From: Branchiostoma lanceolatum
Taxonomy: Eukaryota > Chordata > Leptocardii > Amphioxiformes > Branchiostomatidae
Reading direction: 5' to 3'
DNA: 64,000 nt
NCBI RefSeq assembly: GCF_035083965.1
Contig: NC_089740.1
Coordinates: forward strand, 13,813,052-13,877,051
The notes under the pieces are model-generated. The model made no database searches, was not told the DNA's origin, and worked only from the letters and a program-made list of their open reading frames with translations. The position numbers and the translations under genes were made by a program. Every line of letters begins with the position of its first letter. The stretch's first letter is position 1. This document shows positions 22,130 to 33,700 of this stretch, in pieces.

Positions 22130-22960
22130 TTCAATTTCAGTGAGAACCTGGCGCAAATTGCCGTTGCCATGTGACGTCTTTACTTCAAGAGATATTGTAA
22201 CAATCAATCGTAATCTGGTAGCGTCTCACTAAACATATGGCTACAATAACGAAGCGGATCAATTGCTTGGAATTAACACAAATGCCAATGTGGCATCTTT
22301 AATTCAAGAGATATTGTTGCAATCAATCGTAATCTCCTACATATAGCTTCTCACTAAACATAGTTGCAACAGCAAATCAACTTCCCCTGGGATTGACACA
22401 AATGCCAATGTGGCATCTTTAATTCAAGAAATATTGTTGCAATCAATCGTAATCTCCTTGCTTCTCACTAAACATTGTTGCAACAGCAAATCAACTTCCC
22501 CTGGAATTGACACAGATGCTGACGTGACATTCTTTACTTCAAGAGATATTGTATCAATCAATCGTAATCTGGTAGCGTCTCACTAATCATATGGCTACAA
22601 TAACGAAGCGGATCAATAGCTTGGAATTAACACAAATGCCAATGTGGCATCTTTAATTTAAGAGATATTGTTACAATCAATCGTAATCTGGTAGCGTCTC
22701 ACTGAACATAGTTGCAACAGCAAATCAAGTTCCCCTGGAATTGACACAAATGCTGATGTGACATTTTTATCTTCAACAGATGCCGCGGCAATCAATCGTA
22801 TTCTGGTAGCTTCTCACTAATCATATGGCTACAAAATTTAATCGCTACATTATCTAACGAAGCAAATCAATTGCTTGGAATTGACACAAAGGCCGATGTG
22901 ATATTTGTCGAGTGATACAATCAATCGTAATCTCGTAGCTTCTCACTGATCATGGTTACG
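22130..22960. repeat. Minisatellite with units of about 120-130 bp
   Basis: About six units share GACACAAATGCCAATGTGGC, ATTCAAGAGATATTGTTGCA and ATCAATCGTAATCT. Unit order and homogeneity suggest unequal crossing-over. A 100-codon open frame at 21930-22232 overlaps the first unit and is not a gene. Confidence 0.85.
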
Positions 22961-23022
22961 AGAACTAGGTAATTTCCTGGAATCGAATGAAGCGTTTCTG
23001 CAATCAGCACCATGATTTCCGG

Positions 23023-23044
23023 GACCCCCCCCCCCCCCCCCCCC
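23023..23044. repeat. Poly-C run
   Basis: About 20 consecutive C. Its length is prone to sequencing and assembly error. Confidence 0.9.
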
Positions 23045-23339
23045 TACATACATACAGACTGCTCATTCAGATGGAACATTTGTTACCTCAATTGCCTGTA
23101 GATGGATGAAGTCTTCAACTTCTCAATTAGATATGTTTTTAATGAAAAGACTCTTTTTTTTCACAGGCAAGATATTTATTCCACCGACGTTTCTGTCACC
23201 TTCTTCAAGGCAATTCTGACTGGTTCACATTAATGTAGCACGGGTGTCGCTGCTTGTACATGATAATGAGATGCATTCCCAAACGCCAATTATTAATATA
23301 TTTAGATATGTTTTGATTAATGCACCAGACAGTGTCCGT

Positions 23340-24480
23340 GGGTGAGTAAAATCAATAAGTTTAGCTTTCTATGAAAACACGCAATTGATATTTCTCAGCT
23401 TTTAGTTTTACTTAGCCTGTAATTATCAAAGCAGTGGCCCTGAAGCTTGGAGGGATATCGTCTCAAGTGACTGTTGTTGGATCCTGCCCAAAAATTAGAC
23501 ATGTTTCACTGATGCATGGGTGTGTGTCTGTGAATGAGCTGAATTAACAAGTGAAGCTTTTTTTTCAAACACGCACTTAAGTTTTTCTCAGTCTTTAATC
23601 AGCTTGCAATTTTCCAAGAAGTAGACATAGATTTCGAAGAACTTTCGTATAAATTCTGTTGGATTCGTTCCCAAAAGCAACAACTAGCGCGCCAGACTAT
23701 CTATGTGGAAGACTAGAATTAACAAGACTGTTTCTGTTGATGACTAGAATTAACAAGTGAAGCGTTTTGAAAATACTCAGTATTTGTCAGCCCTTAATCG
23801 TCTTGCAATTTCCCAAGAAGAGGTCCTTAATTCAGAGAATGTTCGTCTCAGTGAGTATTTCTTAGCCTTTAATGATGTTGCAATGTCCCAAGAAGAGGTC
23901 TTAGGTTCAGACAATGTTCGTTATAAGTTATTTTGGTTGTATCCAGTCTTAGCAGGTGATATGTTTTGATTGATGTCACAGGCTGTTTTGTTGATGACTA
24001 GAATTAACAAGTGAAGCGTTTTGATAACACTCAGTATTTCTCAGCCTTTAATAAGCTTGCAATTTTGCAAAAATTGGTCCTTAATTCAAAGAATGTCTGT
24101 CTAAATTTGATTGATGCAATAGGCCGTCTCTGTGGCTGTCTAGAATTAACAAGTGAAGCGTTTTGAAAACACTCATTATTTCTTAGCCTATAATTAGCTT
24201 GCAATTTACCAAGAAGAGGTCTTAAAAATTCAGAGAATGTTTGTCTGAAGTAATTTTGGTTGTATCTTGTCTTAGCAGATGATATGTTTTGATTGATGTA
24301 ACAGGCCGTCTCTGTGGATGTCTTGAATTGAATAGTGAAGCGTTTTGACACACGTATTTATCAGCCTTTAAATTGCTCTAAATTCATAGAATATTCGTCT
24401 AACGTCACTGTTAATGGATCCTGTCTTGGCATTAGATATTTTTGACTGATGCGGTAAACTGTGTCTGCAAATGACCAGCA
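23340..24480. repeat. Diverged tandem repeat, units of about 130-260 bp
   Basis: Units begin GAATTAACAAGTGAAGCGTT (near 23543, 23744, 24001, 24133, 24327). They continue CTCAGTATTTCTCAGCCTTT, TTGCAATTT.CCAAGAAGAG and TTCAGAGAATGTTCGTCT. The open frames at 23757-23969 and 24031-24351 are repeat translations. Confidence 0.8.
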
Positions 24481-24514
24481 TTACAAGAAAGATTTTTCAA
24501 AAACACGCACTTGG

Positions 24515-24726
24515 TACTGTATATGCAGAAATGTTCGCGGTAGTTTTATGTTCGCGGTTTTCACGGTGAACTCTTTACCGCGAACTTTAAACCACCGCGA
24601 AAAGTCGTAACATTGTGTGACTTTAGCGCTACTATTGTTTCAAACGCAAACTCAAAGCCACCTCGAACACTCCATTTTCTCCCTACCGCGAAATTAAATC
24701 CCCGCGAACATTTCTGCATTTACAGC
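24515..24726. mobile_element. MITE family B (TTCGCGG type), copy 1
   Basis: Left end TACTGTATATGCAGAAATGT then TCGCGGTAGTTTTATGTTCG; right end CGAACATTTCTGCATTTACAG. The internal sub-palindromes of TTCGCGG/CCGCGAA give a foldback. Relatives lie at 36290, 48650 and 50746. Confidence 0.85.
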
Positions 24727-25402
24727 ATTTATGATCCTTCAATCTGCATGCAGTTTCCCTACATTGCCCTAAATTCAGAGAGCGTTCGTGACTGGTGTTG
24801 AATCTTGTCCCAGTATTTCATATGTTATGACTGATGCATGCATGAGTGCGTGTCTGAGTATGACCAGAATGAACAAGTAAATCGAGGTACAGACGTGACT
24901 TTATCAACTTCAGGCTCATATTATTGCGATTCTGATTCGCAAGTCCTAGCGTTTGATGCTGTTGCTCTCGTGGTAGGTAAAGGTAGTAAAAATGAGGAAT
25001 GTCTCCTTCCTGATATTACAAGTGCTCTGCTATATTTGAGTATATCAGGTTCAAGAATAATGTATCCCCGCATACTCATATTGGTATTCACCAGCTATCA
25101 TAATTGAAACTTTAAATTAGTGGAAGCCTTATAATGAAGCTTCGAAGGCAATGTGCACTCAAGCTGGATCCATAGTTTGATCCCTACATGAAGAAACTAA
25201 AAACGAAGCCTAAGAACAGAAATGATACATTCCTTTGACGTCAATAAAGTCAATGTTCTTTCGACTTCACACGTCAGTGACGTCACCTGTTCTAAACAAT
25301 CGGTCCGGCCATCTTCAAGAACACCGAATGTCTGGTTGAGATTATAGATTTTGTTTTTGTTTTGAAAACAGAACAAAAATCCATGATACTGTTTATCATG
25401 TA

Positions 25403-25663
25403 GCGTCGTGTTGGTGTAAGGGTTAGGGTGTTTGGCCCAGAACCCAGACGTCCTAGGGTTCGAATCCCCTGAAATGCAAAAATGTACCCCTGGGAAAGGC
25501 ACCTTCACAACTTCCTCACTCCATCCAGGTGTAAAAAATAAGTACCTGACTTTGGTTGGGGACTGGGAAGGTCCAAGGCAATGGAAAGAGAGGGTTGGGC
25601 TCCGCCTATCAATACCGTGCCCTAGACACAGTGGATGAAAACCCACTGCTCCTGCGACCTTTA
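25403..25663 (+). mobile_element. tRNA-derived SINE
   Basis: A pol III A-box-like TGGTGTAAGGGTTAGG near 25412 and a perfect B box GGTTCGAATCC (25457-25467) lie in a tRNA-like head. An unrelated body follows (CTGGGAAAGGCACCTTCACA; TACCTGACTTTGGTTGGGGA; ending GAAAACCCACTGCTCCTGCG). The same body recurs at 19735 and, reversed, at 61575-61801. It is a retroposon, not a functional tRNA. Confidence 0.85.
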
Positions 25664-25730
25664 ATATTACCTTTTATTGTTTATCAACACATGTACCTCT
25701 CCATGCCAATATATCTCCTCTCCCCGGTAG

Positions 25731-25900
25731 GATCGGGCAACATAATATCAAAAGGGCTGCAGATTCAGAAGTTAAATCTGCCCTTCGGCCTCACCAACGA
25801 AAAGGATTCCAAGATTGAACCGAAAAACAACAGAGCGACGTTGGAGGACCTGAAGGCATTGAATAAATCTTGCACAGATTTATCAAAGTCTACAATTTAG
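25731..25900 (+). CDS. Possible terminal exon of unknown gene
   Basis: After an acceptor-like CTCCTCTCCCCGGTAG, a frame runs 56 codons to TAG (25898-25900). It contains GLQIQKLNLPFGLTNEKDSK and a Lys/Asp/Leu-rich end (LEDLKALNKSCTDLSKSTI). Codon choice (CTG, CTC, GAC, AAG) is more gene-like than the surroundings. I do not recognise the protein and find no upstream exon, so it may be part of an element or chance. Confidence 0.22.
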
Positions 25901-26209
25901 ATACCGTTACTCAGCGCCTAGGCAACCGCCAAACATTATCGCTTTCTCGTTGTTTCCCACGCGGACCCCCAGGCAACGTCTACTCGCCTTTCACGATGTA
26001 TCAGCGTCATCATTTATTGCAAATGTTTGCCTTATTAAATTTTCGTTTGACTGAGCACGTCTGAAAAATGTCGACAGACTGGATGTATGATGCGCGACTC
26101 AGTCGGCTATTGTGTAGCAAAGTTTGACAATAACACAGATTGCTTTGAATTCGTAAGATTATTTCTAAGACTTTCTGCATGTCTTAAACAACGTCAGGTC
26201 TTAAGAGCA

Positions 26210-26890
26210 GATTCCATAAGATGTTGAGTAAGCTGTGCGCAAAGCTGAGGCATCTAAGAGACCCGAATCTCCAGATTATGTCTAAGACATCTGCACGTCT
26301 TAACGCAGTGTCAGGTCTTCGAGTAGGTTCCATAAGATGTTGAGAAAGTAATCACCAAAGCGGAGGCATCTAAGAGATCCGATTCTTAAGATTATTTCTA
26401 AGACCTCTAAATGTCTTAAAGCTGTCTTTGAGTAGGTTCCATAAGATGTTGAGCAAGTAATGCGCAAAGCTGAGGCATCTAAGAGACCCACATCTCAAGA
26501 TTCTGTCTCAGACCTCAAAGCAGTGTCAGGTCTTCGAGTAGGTTCCATAAGATAATGCGCAAAACTGAGGCATCTAAGAGACACCATTCTCAAGATTATG
26601 TCTAAGACCTCCGCAGTTTCAGGTCTTCGAGTAGGTTCCATAAGATAATGCGCAAAACTGAGGCATCTAAGAGACACCATTCTCAAGATTATGTCTAAGA
26701 CCTCCGCAGTTTCAGGTCTTCGAGTAGGTTCCACAAGATAATGCGTAAAGCTGGGGCATCTAAGAGATACCATTCCTAAGATTATGTCTAAGATCTTTGC
26801 ATGTCTTACGGCAGTTTCAGGTCTTAGAGTAGATCCCACAAGATGCTGAATACGCAAAGCACAAATCTGAGGTATCCAAGCGACTCTAGG
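26210..26890. repeat. Minisatellite with units of about 80-110 bp
   Basis: Seven or so units share GAGGCATCTAAGAGA, AAGATTATGTCTAAGACCTC and AGGTCTTCGAGTAGGTTCCA. Two adjacent units near 26570-26720 are almost identical. Open frames on the minus strand here simply translate the repeat. Confidence 0.9.
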
Positions 26891-27179
26891 AGACCAGTGT
26901 GCCTGTGACGAGGATCTAAATGTCAAAGGACATCCGCCGGCAAGGAGACAGTGCCGTTTACTCTTAGTTTCAAAGACTCATGCTGTTCAATAAGTCCTCT
27001 ACAATGCGGCTTGCGCCGTTGTTGTTGCTTAGTGGACCAGTTGCTATGTTTCAGGTTAAGAAATATTCGCCCTGGGTAGTAGTCCACTGTGTTCTACTGC
27101 TGCAGTGGTCTGAACACCCTGAAGCTGCAATCAGTCTTTCTTCAAATCTACCCTCTTTTTCCGGTTCATCATGAGTTTT

Positions 27180-28040
27180 AAAGGCATCCAGAGCATTTTA
27201 TGAGGCTTGAAACTTGAATTTAAAAAAATCCAATTTCTGGTCATTTCTACACATAGTAAGTTTCATCAGCACTATACCATTACATATCGACATAAAAGGA
27301 GCAAAGATATGATGTCGTTCTGTGGTGAGAACTAATAGAAAATCCAAGCCCTACTATACTAGATCATCACAATTGGCGGTTCGACCAATGAGAGATTGAC
27401 TGCATGTCCGTCAAATATTTGCATCTTTATGTTTTAATTTTGCATTTCTACGTTTTAACGGAGGCGGGCGGGACTGTGGTATCAGTCTATTTACACTAGG
27501 CGGTTGAAACTAAAAGATCACCACGTAGCTTATTTTTGTGCCGCTTTTTGAGCACTTTTGATAAGAAATCCGTAAATGTGGTAAACAGTGGCATTAAATG
27601 TCAATTTCATAAAGATAAAAGAAACTGAAATATTTCCCGTTTTCAATCCTCATAAAATGCTCTGGGTGCCTTTAAAAAATATGGTCGGCAAAAAATGTCC
27701 AGTAGATATTTACCCTGAATACTTTGCGCAATGTACATTCCCAGCACGAATCAAGCAGGCAAGAATGTATGAATTTTGAGTGATATAAAGAAAGCTGCCA
27801 CATCCACGCAACCCAATTAAGATACGGGTGCGTCGATGAACAGAATATCAATATTAAACGATATTCATGAAAGACGTAGCTTGTAACGTATTGCATTACT
27901 GATGTTGAATAAATCATGTGGAAATTGTCTTTGATGTTACGTCAAAGATATTGATCCAGGGTTAATTGATTATCCTACATGCTGATAGTTACAATCACAG
28001 CCAAACGGGTTGCATAAGATTTAGAATCTTATACGAACTT
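27180..28040. other. Intergenic stretch without recognised features
   Basis: A/T-rich; no coding or repeat signal I can support. Confidence 0.4.
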
Positions 28041-28046
28041 AGACTA

Positions 28047-28238
28047 GGGCCACATTTCCAGAGCTGGGCCCGGCTTAGTAGCTTGTGGGAACGAAAAATA
28101 CTATATAAAAGACAGCAAAACATACAAAACGGAACAAAATATTACCCCTTACCATAAACTATGTATATTCTTGATATGCTTTGTTATTCTCTGTTTTCTA
28201 AGACAGCCTGGTCGGGCCCCGGCTTGGAAATGTGACCC
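28047..28238. mobile_element. MITE family C, copy 1 (TA duplication)
   Basis: Left end GGGCCACATTTCCAGAGCTG and right end CGGCTTGGAAATGTGACCC are inverted repeats, flanked by TA (28045-28046; 28239-28240). A TA duplication suits Tc1/mariner-type mobility. The interior contains GGGAACGAAAAATACTATAT and a run ending TTTCGTTT-like before the right end. Other copies: 28907, 32871, 39835. Confidence 0.8.
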
Positions 28239-28906
28239 TAGTATTATCATTGTCTTTGATGGAAATTGTACTAGCCTGGTGTTATTGTTTTTTTTTACAA
28301 ACTAAAAGTATCAATGACACTTTTCTTTGGTACCAGGCAATACACACAAAGGTTACACAGATTACCTGTATGAAACATCAATGATAAAATTTATGGGTTT
28401 TAATTACGTAAAGAAGCCAGCAATCACAAGGGGCTGTGCCTGAAGCCGGTCCTTTGATCCTTTACGGGATCGTAAACGATTACGGTGCTTCAAACGTTTT
28501 TGATATTAAGCTCATTTGCCATATTTATGATGTAAGTATCGCATGATTCTGTTGAATTTTGTAGGGTTAAAATATGCTAATAACACTTAGGCATGTAACA
28601 GGTGGTAAGGTACGGTGAATAATAATGAAATATTTCACATTGTTTGAAACGGCTAATCTTGCCTCTTATGCACAAATATCAACTACCCTACGCAAAAAGC
28701 AGTCGTGTGTCTACCAGAAAGGGACGATTTATCTAGAACTATACAAATTTTGCTTCACCATCTAAGAGCATTTGCATTAAGAGCATAGACAAATGGATAT
28801 GAACACAGTGATTTATTTCACTGCTTATATTCAACAGATTACAGACAGATCATGAGAGAAAAATTGGCATCCACCATATAAAGTAGAAAGCAGCGTGCGT
28901 AATGTC

Positions 28907-29090
28907 AGGGTCACATTTACAAACCGGGGCCCGGCCGGGCAGTTTGCGGGAACGAAAATTATGATACAAAAGACAACAAACACACCGAGCGTAAAAACAC
29001 ACAAACAAACTAGTCGTCAGCATAGTGTATATTTTTTGATAAACCCTTTTATTATTCGTTTCCTCAAACAGTTTGGAAACGTAACACTGG
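28907..29090. mobile_element. MITE family C, copy 2
   Basis: Begins AGGGTCACATTTACAAACCG and GGGCCCGGCCGGGCAGTTTG, with interior GGGAACGAAAATTATGATAC. The right end GTTTGGAAACGTAACACTGG is degraded. Confidence 0.75.
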
Positions 29091-29099
29091 TATAAGGTA

Positions 29100-30020
29100 A
29101 ACGATAAAGATTTATGTCTACCATAGGCGATCTGTAGACATAACCTATGCTCACATGGGAGGGGCGCATAGATCTGTAGCGAACGTGAGTCATAATTGCA
29201 CGTATTGATTTTGCAATTATAGTCCAGGAATACGTAACAAACGGGTCATTGACCTCACCTTACACCACTGGTTAAGCAGATAAAAAGCAAATTTCATTTT
29301 GATTACCAAATTACAATTGAGATCCGATGCTGATGTAATTTATGCAAACTGAAGCCCAAACTGTTGATTGCTGCAACAGCCAATTCATTCTTGCAAATCC
29401 AACATTAATAAAATACGACCTTTCAAGATGATAATACCAAATCAATCCAAAACATGTCATCGCCTAGCTTTAGATATACTCATATTTTACATGTTTCCAC
29501 GCGCAAATTGTGCAATCTCTTACAGGCAACCCATGCAATATTTGGGCCCGAAAATGAAAGTCACTGGATTCATTCATTTCTATACACGATTAGTTCAAAC
29601 AACACTATCACAATGTATAGGGACGTCTGTCATGCTAAAATACGACGTTGAGAACTCACTGAAAATCGTCACCGGGGTTTTCGTAGGCTCGCGAAACTAA
29701 GGGAATCATTGTATGACATATTTTTGCACGATTTTAAAATACTCAAAATATTAAGTTTTCACGCAAATGTGCTAGACAATGTTAGTAAATGTCACTACAA
29801 TAGATATTTCAGCATTTTTTTATTTCCATTTTTTGGTTCCTAATATTGCTTTGTCGCCCACTTGCTGTTAAGCATTGCTGAAAATGCCATCACCAACGAA
29901 AATACAATATTCAGTAACGTAAGATGCCATGAATATGTAATAGTGTCGAAACCACCATCTTACATTAATTAAGACCCTTTGATCATTTTTTCACTCCGAC
30001 ATCTGTCAGCAGGCGCCATG
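29100..30020. other. Upstream flank of SCG3 without recognised genes
   Basis: A/T-rich; an open frame at 29368-29700 has no splice or family support. Confidence 0.4.
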
Positions 30021-30023
30021 AAG

Positions 30024-30052
30024 TGACGTAGACGTGACGTAGGCTGACGTCA
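30024..30052. promoter_or_regulatory. Cluster of CRE-type sites upstream of SCG3
   Basis: TGACGTA at 30024-30030, TGACGTA at 30035-30041 and a full palindromic CRE TGACGTCA at 30045-30052, about 350 bp upstream of the TATA box. CREB-family control through CRE sites is established for several granin promoters; function here is inferred. Confidence 0.55.
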
Positions 30053-30398
30053 CAACTTCAAGCGACACCCAAGCTCACCCGATAACAGCGTACATTTCCA
30101 TTAGCACACCTTGTGCCTTGCGGCGCCCCCCTTCCCATTCAAAGTGCCAGAGCTTTCATACATCCGTTACTCTTTTGACATGGACACCCGCATTTACGTC
30201 AAGAGCGTATTAGCATAAATATCGTGGGCTGGACGCGTCGACTCCGCGATGCACCTAGGGTTAATCATATTTCATGATCATTTTTAAACTACATTTCGGT
30301 CTCATAATGTGATGATTATGTAATAGCAAAAGAGGTGTCATACAAATCGGAGAATATCGAGATGAAGTTGATCCGATGTCTCAGGAAGCATTGAAGGA

Positions 30399-30406
30399 TA
30401 TAAATA
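30399..30406 (+). promoter_or_regulatory. SCG3: TATA box of SCG3
   Basis: TATAAATA followed by GGC, 249 bp upstream of the ATG. It predicts a start site near 30430 and a 5' UTR of about 225 nt including the CT-rich run at 30522-30539. Confidence 0.6.
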
Positions 30407-30654
30407 GGCAAGAGAAAGACGAACACCCCTACGCGTAGAAGTTAGCCGCGCCCACTCATCTCCAGTGGCGGTTCCATTAAGCCGGTTTATTACCCGAGCA
30501 GCAGGCCAAGGCGCGTGACTTCCTCTCTCTCTCCTCTCTCAAACATCCAACCCGCAATCCCAGATCATCTTCCTAATTTTCCAGTCCGCATTTTTCCTGA
30601 TTTCCTTCGACAAAAAAATACATTTCTGTCGCTAGACTTGACGAAACGAGCCCG

Positions 30655-30742
30655 ATGAAGAAGTCTGCGGTCTGCCTGTGCGTCCTGGCGGTGGCCATAT
30701 GCTACGTTTTCGGCGTCGCCCGAGCTGCCCCACTGAACAAAG
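30655..30742 (+). CDS. SCG3: SCG3 exon 1: start and signal peptide
   Basis: ATG at 30655; donor AAAG/GTAAGC at 30743. It encodes MKKSAVCLCVLAVAICYVFG then VARAAPLNK. A basic n-region, hydrophobic core and small -3/-1 residues make a clear signal peptide. It ends in phase 1. Confidence 0.9.
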
Positions 30743-33700
30743 GTAAGCGCGCCCTGATTGCGTCCAATACAAACATGATGATAGGGCGCCGTGCGTTGCT
30801 AGACTCTACCAGTCTCCGCGGGTCACTGGGAAAATAGTAGAAATTGGCCAAATAGAGTCAACTGTATGAAGGGAGTCGGCCACGGAGACAGGGTCCAATA
30901 TTGCAACCCGAGGCCTAGCGAATGTAACCCTCCATGGCCAAAGTCCCCCGGCAAATATTCTCCCTATAGCCGGCGTTGGTAGATACCACGTTGCCAAGCT
31001 GGGCGCCCTGTCTCCGGTAAATCTCCTGGATAGCGTGTGCGCCAATGTAGGGATCCTATAGCTATATACATGTATTGAAGGACCTATTGATGGATATTGG
31101 AAAGAACTATCTTTGCATTCTTAAACTGCCGCTTTCTTTTTTCTAACAGAAGCGTTGTTCAGGAAATTCTAGGCGAGTCATAAAGCATTACGATATTCCC
31201 TTGCACGATCTACTGGTATATCACCTTTCTTTTTATGGAATACTGCGCTTGGGTCTAGGTGTCACCGGTGCTAATAAACGAACAGAAATAGCACCTAAGT
31301 GTTAGCCAACAGATTTAGTTCCGCCTGTGCAAATATACGGAATCTAGTAGGAAAAGGCAATCTAAGCCACCATATTTTCCACTGAATGGATCATGTTTAA
31401 CGTCTGCGCGTATTTGCTATTCTATGCCATTGTTTCCGCCCGGTACTAACACGTCAAATCATTTAATTCTCACGTTTGCGACTCCGTGTCTCGGGTGGGC
31501 AGACCCCGTGCTAGCGCCGAGACGAAACGAACTCTGTCATGTTGCATGCGCCTACACGCGATCTGGGAAAGTAAAGGTTAAGAGGTATCATATGGCACTT
31601 AATGACGTGCGACACATTAGCTTAAGGCCACTGGAAGTGAAAAGGATATTTTTTCGCCGCAAATAAGCGACACTCAGGTGATGATACTCAGCTATCTAAT
31701 TTCTTTTAAAAGGCTATGTGGTCTGCCGTTCATATTTCCTTGCCTTCGCTGACCGATCAGCCAACAATATATATATTGGTCTAATCATTCGCACAATAAG
31801 GAATATGTGCGGTTTTTAATGGTCAAGATGCGGTTCACCTTAAAGGCAGGAATGACGGCGAAACGCCCGTCCCAGAAAGACCACAGACCCAGCCAGCAGC
31901 GTGAAAAATCGGTGCCCAAACCGCCCACGCCTTCCCCACGATTGACTCTCATACTCTAACGGCGTCTTGATAGCCACTAGATCGAGGGGATCTATGCCAT
32001 ACACATTGTTTTTGCAGCAATCGTTTCTGAAATCACAAACTCAAGAAATTCAACCATCATGTCGATCGACAAGCGGCGAGGCATTGCAGTCGAAATCTGT
32101 TGCTGTTGCTTTTTTTCTATTTGCACGCTTTCCGGCCGGCGTCGGTGTTAATTTTCGGGTGGAGTGCTTATTCGCGATTTCTAATTTATCGGCGCCAGTT
32201 TCTTTTGCAAGGGAAATTGTTACTGCTGGCTGAGATGGCCCCGATATATTAAAGATCGCGATTGTTTTTGCGGCTGCATGTGTGTCCATTGAGGGGTGTT
32301 AGAAGGTATCCATTCTAGTCCAGCTGCAGTCCACTCCGCTGACGGTTTCCATGCCCTCCTTTATATTCTATGGGAATATTCAAATACTAGTCAAACCTCT
32401 ATTAACTGCTGCCAGACTATTTGGCTGGTCTCGACCAGACTAACTACGCTGGCTGAAGGGAGAATACTGATACCGATACAAACTTCGCCCTGCGTGGCCG
32501 TAAATGTCGCACGATTTACAGCCACTACGATCATGTCTGCATCTTTTATTCATAACCACCCCTAGTCATGATGCCAGTCTTCATATCCTATCTTCATTAT
32601 AACAAAATCCAGTCAGACCTCAGGGTCGGGACGCTATCTCCCCATTCAGGGCCGCTGCGTGCATGTATGGATAAAGGAGCGGCATGCGAAGGTTTTCTGG
32701 GTGAGGCCTTTCGCCAAAATTGGCACTTGCCACTCCTCATCCCTTCTTCATTGGGTTAAACACCAGGCATAAACGATGTCTGTATTTCATACATGCAATA
32801 ATCAGCAGGTATTGCCGCAGTTTTGCGCAACACACCGGCACACCGACCACACGGGGTGCCTGGTTATGCTTCGGTCCCATTTCCGAATGCTTGAGGGAAA
32901 GACATATAGTTTTAGTTTTATTTGTTTTACCAGGGAAAATCACAACTCAGGTGCCCCTGGACAAATACATATACAACTCTCGTAAACTAGAACATAATAT
33001 GATACAAAAGTCAGCAAAAAATTACTCCTAACCATGTATTGTGTATTTTTTTGATATGCATTTCCTTTATTTTTCGTTTCCGCAAACAGCCCGACCGGGC
33101 CCCGGATTGGAAATGGGACCTAAGTCTGATATTGCACCGACAATCTGTCGTACTGATGTCTGCATATCTAAGTAATAATGCTATATACAAGCGTCGATTG
33201 GGACAACAGAGGAAAGTGGCTTCTACCACCTTAACCCTTGTCCTGCTGGATTTCCAGAGCAAGAATATACCCCCACTGCTGAAGTGCCCAGACACCTTTG
33301 AAACAAAGGGTACTAGTTTGATATTGCTCATTTTTAGTTACTTCGATGTACGGTGCAATGTACGTATTCTAGAAACACCCTCAACCCGACAATTGTCAGG
33401 GCACTAGCATACAGAACAAGCATTGGCAAACCGACAATTGTCGGGCTCAGCAGGACTAGGGTTGATAAGAGCTTCACGGAAAGTGAGATGTTACTGTCTG
33501 GGGTTTCGCGTTATCTGTATGTGTATCTGTACTACTCAGCCGCTAAAACCGCCCCTAGGCGTAACGCACTAGCTTCCCTGGCGCGTGGCCATGGGTAAAC
33601 ATATCGTCTGCTTATCTAACCGTTTCTGAAAGCTGTCTAAAGCCAGGAATGAATCTAGAAATGTTCATGTATACAGTTTTACGAGAGGTTATCAAATATT

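Noticed and set aside
22040..24350. Any homology-based protein in the tandem arrays
   Set aside because: All frames are repeat translations; none persists across units.
25403..25475. Possible tRNA gene with A and B boxes
   Set aside because: The head is followed by a SINE body shared with other loci and lacks a sound cloverleaf, so it is retroposon sequence.
25197..25646. 149-codon minus-strand frame
   Set aside because: It is largely the antisense of the tRNA-derived SINE.
26300..26926. Minus-strand frames with repeated RMVSLRCLSFAHYLMEPTRR peptides
   Set aside because: In-frame translation of a DNA minisatellite; units vary in length and the frame breaks.
33039..33407. 122-codon plus-strand frame
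   Set aside because: Starts inside a MITE right end and shows no family resemblance.
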